NCBI GenBank assembly: GCA_013695075.1
Contig: JACDBE010000010.1
Span: 1 to 18,282, forward strand
Length of the DNA stretch: 18,282 bases
Source: Acidimicrobiia bacterium
GTDB lineage: Bacteria; Actinomycetota; Acidimicrobiia; Spongiisociales; UBA5794
Direction of reading: 5' to 3'
Shown here: positions 16,711 through 18,282 of the stretch, piece by piece
Layout of the letters: every line of letters starts with the position of its first letter
How positions within the stretch are numbered: the stretch's first letter is position 1
Made by a program: the position numbers and the translations under genes
Notes under the pieces: generated by a model
What the model was told of the DNA's origin: nothing
Databases searched by the model: none
What the model saw: only the letters and a program-made list of their open reading frames with translations

Positions 16711-17634
16711 ATGAGAGTTGTCATCACCGGCGGTGCCGGGTTCATCGGATCGAACCTGGCGGACCGGTTGCTCGGTGAAGGGATGGAGGTGGTCGCCATC
16801 GACGACCTCTCCAACGGCGACCAGCGCAACCTCCAAGGGCTCGATGCCGAGCTGGTCGTCGGCTCCATCCTCGATCCCGCCCTACTTGATGCCACCGTTG
16901 CCGGTGCGGACTGCATCGTCCACTTCGCCGCCAGGGGTTCGGTGCCCAAATCGGTGGCCGACCCGGTGGCCACCCACGAGCGCAACAACACCGGAACCCT
17001 GATGGTGCTGGAGGCGGCGCGGCGGGCGGGCAACCTGCACACGGTGGTGGCCTCTTCATCAAGTGTGTACGGCGCCGTGCCCGATCTGCCCAAGCATGAG
17101 GATCTGGCTACTCGCCCGATGAGTCCGTACGGGGTGAGCAAGCTGGCCACCGAGTGGTATGCCTTGGCGTACCAGCATTCGTACGGGTTGCCGTCGTTGG
17201 TGTTCCGGTTCTTCAACGTCTACGGGCCGCGCCAGCCGGCGGGGCACGCCTACGCCGCGGTGATCCCGGCATGGATCGCCGCGGCGCTGGCCGGCGATCC
17301 GGTGGTGGTCTACGGCGACGGCATGCAGTCCCGGGACTTCACGTACGTCGACTCGGTCACCGCGGTGGTGAGCGAGGCCATCACCCGCCGTCTCGTCGAT
17401 CCGATCCCGGTCAACCTGGCGTTCGGTGGCGGCTCGACCCTGCTCGACCTGGCCGCCAAGCTGGAGGAGATCGTTGGCAGCCCGATCGCCCTGCAGCATG
17501 CCGAGCCCCGTAAGGGCGACATCCGTCACAGCTCGGCCGACCCGTCGCGATTGCTGCGGTTGTTCCCCCAGGTGGCGCCCATCGGGCTCGACGAAGGTCT
17601 GGCCCGTACCGTGGCCTGGTGGCGCCGCCGGTAG
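16711..17634 (+). CDS. NAD-dependent sugar epimerase (UDP-glucose/UDP-GlcNAc 4-epimerase type)
   Basis: A 307-residue extended short-chain dehydrogenase. The NAD site is GGAGFIGSN at 7-15, with the acidic D31-D32 that prefers NAD over NADP. Serines 115-118 (SSSSVYG), then Y140 and K144 (YGVSKLATE), form the catalytic triad. FFNVYGPRQ and GDGMQSRDFTYVDSV are typical of 4-epimerases acting on UDP-glucose or UDP-N-acetylglucosamine. Such enzymes supply galactose-type sugars for envelope polysaccharides. Which sugar is used cannot be settled from sequence. It is divergent from the toroid-like gene, and a tRNA gene follows after 51 nt. Confidence 0.9.
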   Translation: MRVVITGGAGFIGSNLADRLLGEGMEVVAIDDLSNGDQRNLQGLDAELVVGSILDPALLDATVAGADCIVHFAARGSVPKSVADPVATHERNNTGTLMVLEAARRAGNLHTVVASSSSVYGAVPDLPKHEDLATRPMSPYGVSKLATEWYALAYQHSYGLPSLVFRFFNVYGPRQPAGHAYAAVIPAWIAAALAGDPVVVYGDGMQSRDFTYVDSVTAVVSEAITRRLVDPIPVNLAFGGGSTLLDLAAKLEEIVGSPIALQHAEPRKGDIRHSSADPSRLLRLFPQVAPIGLDEGLARTVAWWRRR

Positions 17635-17667
17635 GGCCGCAACCCGGAGCAGCGCATGGTCGAGGGC

Positions 17668-17673
17668 TACAAT
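17668..17673 (+). promoter_or_regulatory. -10 box of the tRNA-Thr gene
   Basis: TACAAT lies 12 nt before the first base of the tRNA, so the precursor would have a leader of about 5-6 nt. No good -35 box is seen. Confidence 0.5.
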
Positions 17674-17685
17674 CCCGCTCCCCGC

Positions 17686-17761
17686 GCCGGAGTAGCTCAG
17701 TCGGCAGAGCGACGCACTCGTAATGCGTAGGTCACGGGTTCGACTCCCGTCTCCGGCTCCA
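17686..17761 (+). tRNA. tRNA-Thr (anticodon CGT)
   Basis: A complete 76-nt cloverleaf. The acceptor arms GCCGGAG and CTCCGGC pair perfectly. The D stem is GCTC/GAGC. The anticodon stem is ACGCA/TGCGT around the loop CTCGTAA, which places anticodon CGT at 17719-17721 and reads ACG codons. The T arm is ACGGG-TTCGACT-CCCGT. The discriminator T and a gene-encoded CCA complete the 3' end. Confidence 0.97.
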
Positions 17762-17882
17762 CTCGGCCTGATCTTTGGGTTGGTCGCATGGAAGCTGACG
17801 CTGTGAGACCAATTCGCCGTTGTCTTTGGTGGCCTAACCTCGCCGGGGCCAGCCCGTGCCGGCGATGGGTGCGACGGACCAT

Positions 17883-17889
17883 GGAGGAG
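17883..17889 (+). promoter_or_regulatory. Shine-Dalgarno site that points to a CTG start for the sigma factor
   Basis: GGAGGAG at 17883-17889 is a strong ribosome binding site. It ends 4 nt before CTG 17894, a good spacing, but 37 nt before the first in-frame ATG at 17927, which is too far. Confidence 0.5.
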
Positions 17890-17893
17890 CCCC

Positions 17894-18282
17894 CTGGCGG
17901 ATCGAGCCGACTTCGAGGATGACGCCATGCAGTTCGCCCCGCAGTTGTATTCGGCGGCGCTGCGCATGACCCGCAACCCCACCGACGCCGAGGACCTCGT
18001 TCAGGAGACCTACCTGCGCGCCTACCGGGCGTACGACACCTTCACCGCAGGCACCAACCTCAGGGCTTGGCTGTACCGGATCCTCACCAACACCTACATC
18101 AACCGGTACCGCCAGGCGCAGCGGCGACCCTCCGAGGTGGAGCTGGGCGAGCTACAGGACCTGTACCTCTACCGGCGGCTCGGTGAGGGGTCGGGGGCGT
18201 CGGTCAGTGCCGAGGAGGAGGCGCTGGAGCAGTTCGTCGACACCGACATCCGCCAGGCACTCGACGAGCTCCCCGAGCACTT
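17894..18282 (+). CDS. sigH: ECF sigma factor, SigH/SigR family (3' end outside window)
   Basis: The visible 129 residues match the oxidative-stress sigma factors SigH (Mycobacterium) and SigR (Streptomyces). Region 2 is complete: ALRMTRNPTDAEDLVQETYL, then GTNLRAWLYRILTNTYIN and RYRQAQRRP. The linker has DTDIRQALDELPEHF, the start of region 4, at the window edge. These factors are normally held by a zinc anti-sigma (RsrA/RshA) encoded just downstream, outside this window. Family homology (ADFEDDAMQFAPQLY against ARFERDAIPLLDQLY of SigH) extends upstream of the first in-frame ATG (17927), and no in-frame ATG, GTG or TTG occurs between the stop at 17804 and that ATG. CTG 17894, behind a strong GGAGGAG, is therefore the best start; ATG 17927 is the conservative one. 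Confidence 0.88.
   Translation, partial: MADRADFEDDAMQFAPQLYSAALRMTRNPTDAEDLVQETYLRAYRAYDTFTAGTNLRAWLYRILTNTYINRYRQAQRRPSEVELGELQDLYLYRRLGEGSGASVSAEEEALEQFVDTDIRQALDELPEH

Noticed and set aside
17686..17761. tRNA-Thr as an integration (att) site
   Set aside because: I found no second copy of its 3' end and no integrase or foreign-looking genes in the window.
17790..17821. GGAAG ... GTT as a SigH/SigR-type autoregulated promoter
   Set aside because: The spacing is 24 bases, well beyond the 16-19 such promoters use, and the -35 element lacks the expected T.
17841..17864. CGCCGG ... CCGGCG stem-loop in the sigma factor leader as a riboregulator
   Set aside because: Six GC pairs around a 12-nt loop are not unusual here, and there is no alternative fold or conserved motif to support regulation.

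Overview
The window reads as chromosomal DNA of a high-GC actinobacterium, most likely a deep-branching class such as Acidimicrobiia rather than a Mycobacterium or Streptomyces. This placement is inference. It rests on the very high GC content, a TadE-like gene of the helicase/secretion neighbourhood near topA and holB, a SigH/SigR-type ECF sigma factor, a PimB'-like mannosyltransferase, LexA boxes of the actinobacterial CGAAC-N4-GTTCG type, and several start codons placed 6-9 nt behind a TANNNT-like -10 box, the usual layout of actinobacterial leaderless genes. I see no insertion sequence, prophage or CRISPR array; the only accessory-type module is a VapBC pair. No stretch longer than 300 bases lacks a gene.

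Layout. 1-612: the end of one TadE-like gene and a complete second one, the tail of a tad-type pilus/secretion operon. 645-1295: an MBL-fold hydrolase, convergent with alkB (1936-1307, minus). 1937-2035: a short divergent promoter region with a LexA/SOS box on the alkB side and a well-formed vapBC promoter on the other. 2036-2589: the vapBC toxin-antitoxin pair. 3890-2625 (minus): an LCP-family cell-envelope lipoprotein. 4010-8377: a tightly packed three-gene unit with a membrane pyrophosphatase, a protein with two histidine-phosphatase domains, and a PimB'-like GT4 glycosyltransferase. 8490-11111: topA, with a TTGACA promoter and a second SOS-box-like site directly before its ATG. 11165-14859: an overlapping unit of MFS transporter, tmk, holB and plsC. 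16624-14879 (minus): a membrane-anchored helical-toroid-like protein of unknown function and a MarC-like membrane protein. 16711-17634: a UDP-sugar 4-epimerase-type enzyme. 17686-17761: tRNA-Thr(CGT). 17894-end: an ECF sigma factor cut by the window edge, with no standard start codon where homology says the protein should begin.

Themes. Replication and topology genes (topA, tmk, holB) sit beside envelope-building genes (LCP protein, GT4 enzyme, acyltransferase, epimerase). The pyrophosphatase could use the pyrophosphate that nucleotide and sugar-nucleotide chemistry releases. The least expected signals are the two LexA-type boxes (alkB and topA), the possible CTG start of the sigma factor, the tandem phosphatase, and the K+-dependent signature in the pyrophosphatase. 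I did not find a clearly new multi-gene system; the unknown toroid protein with its MarC-like neighbour is the most uncharacterised pair.
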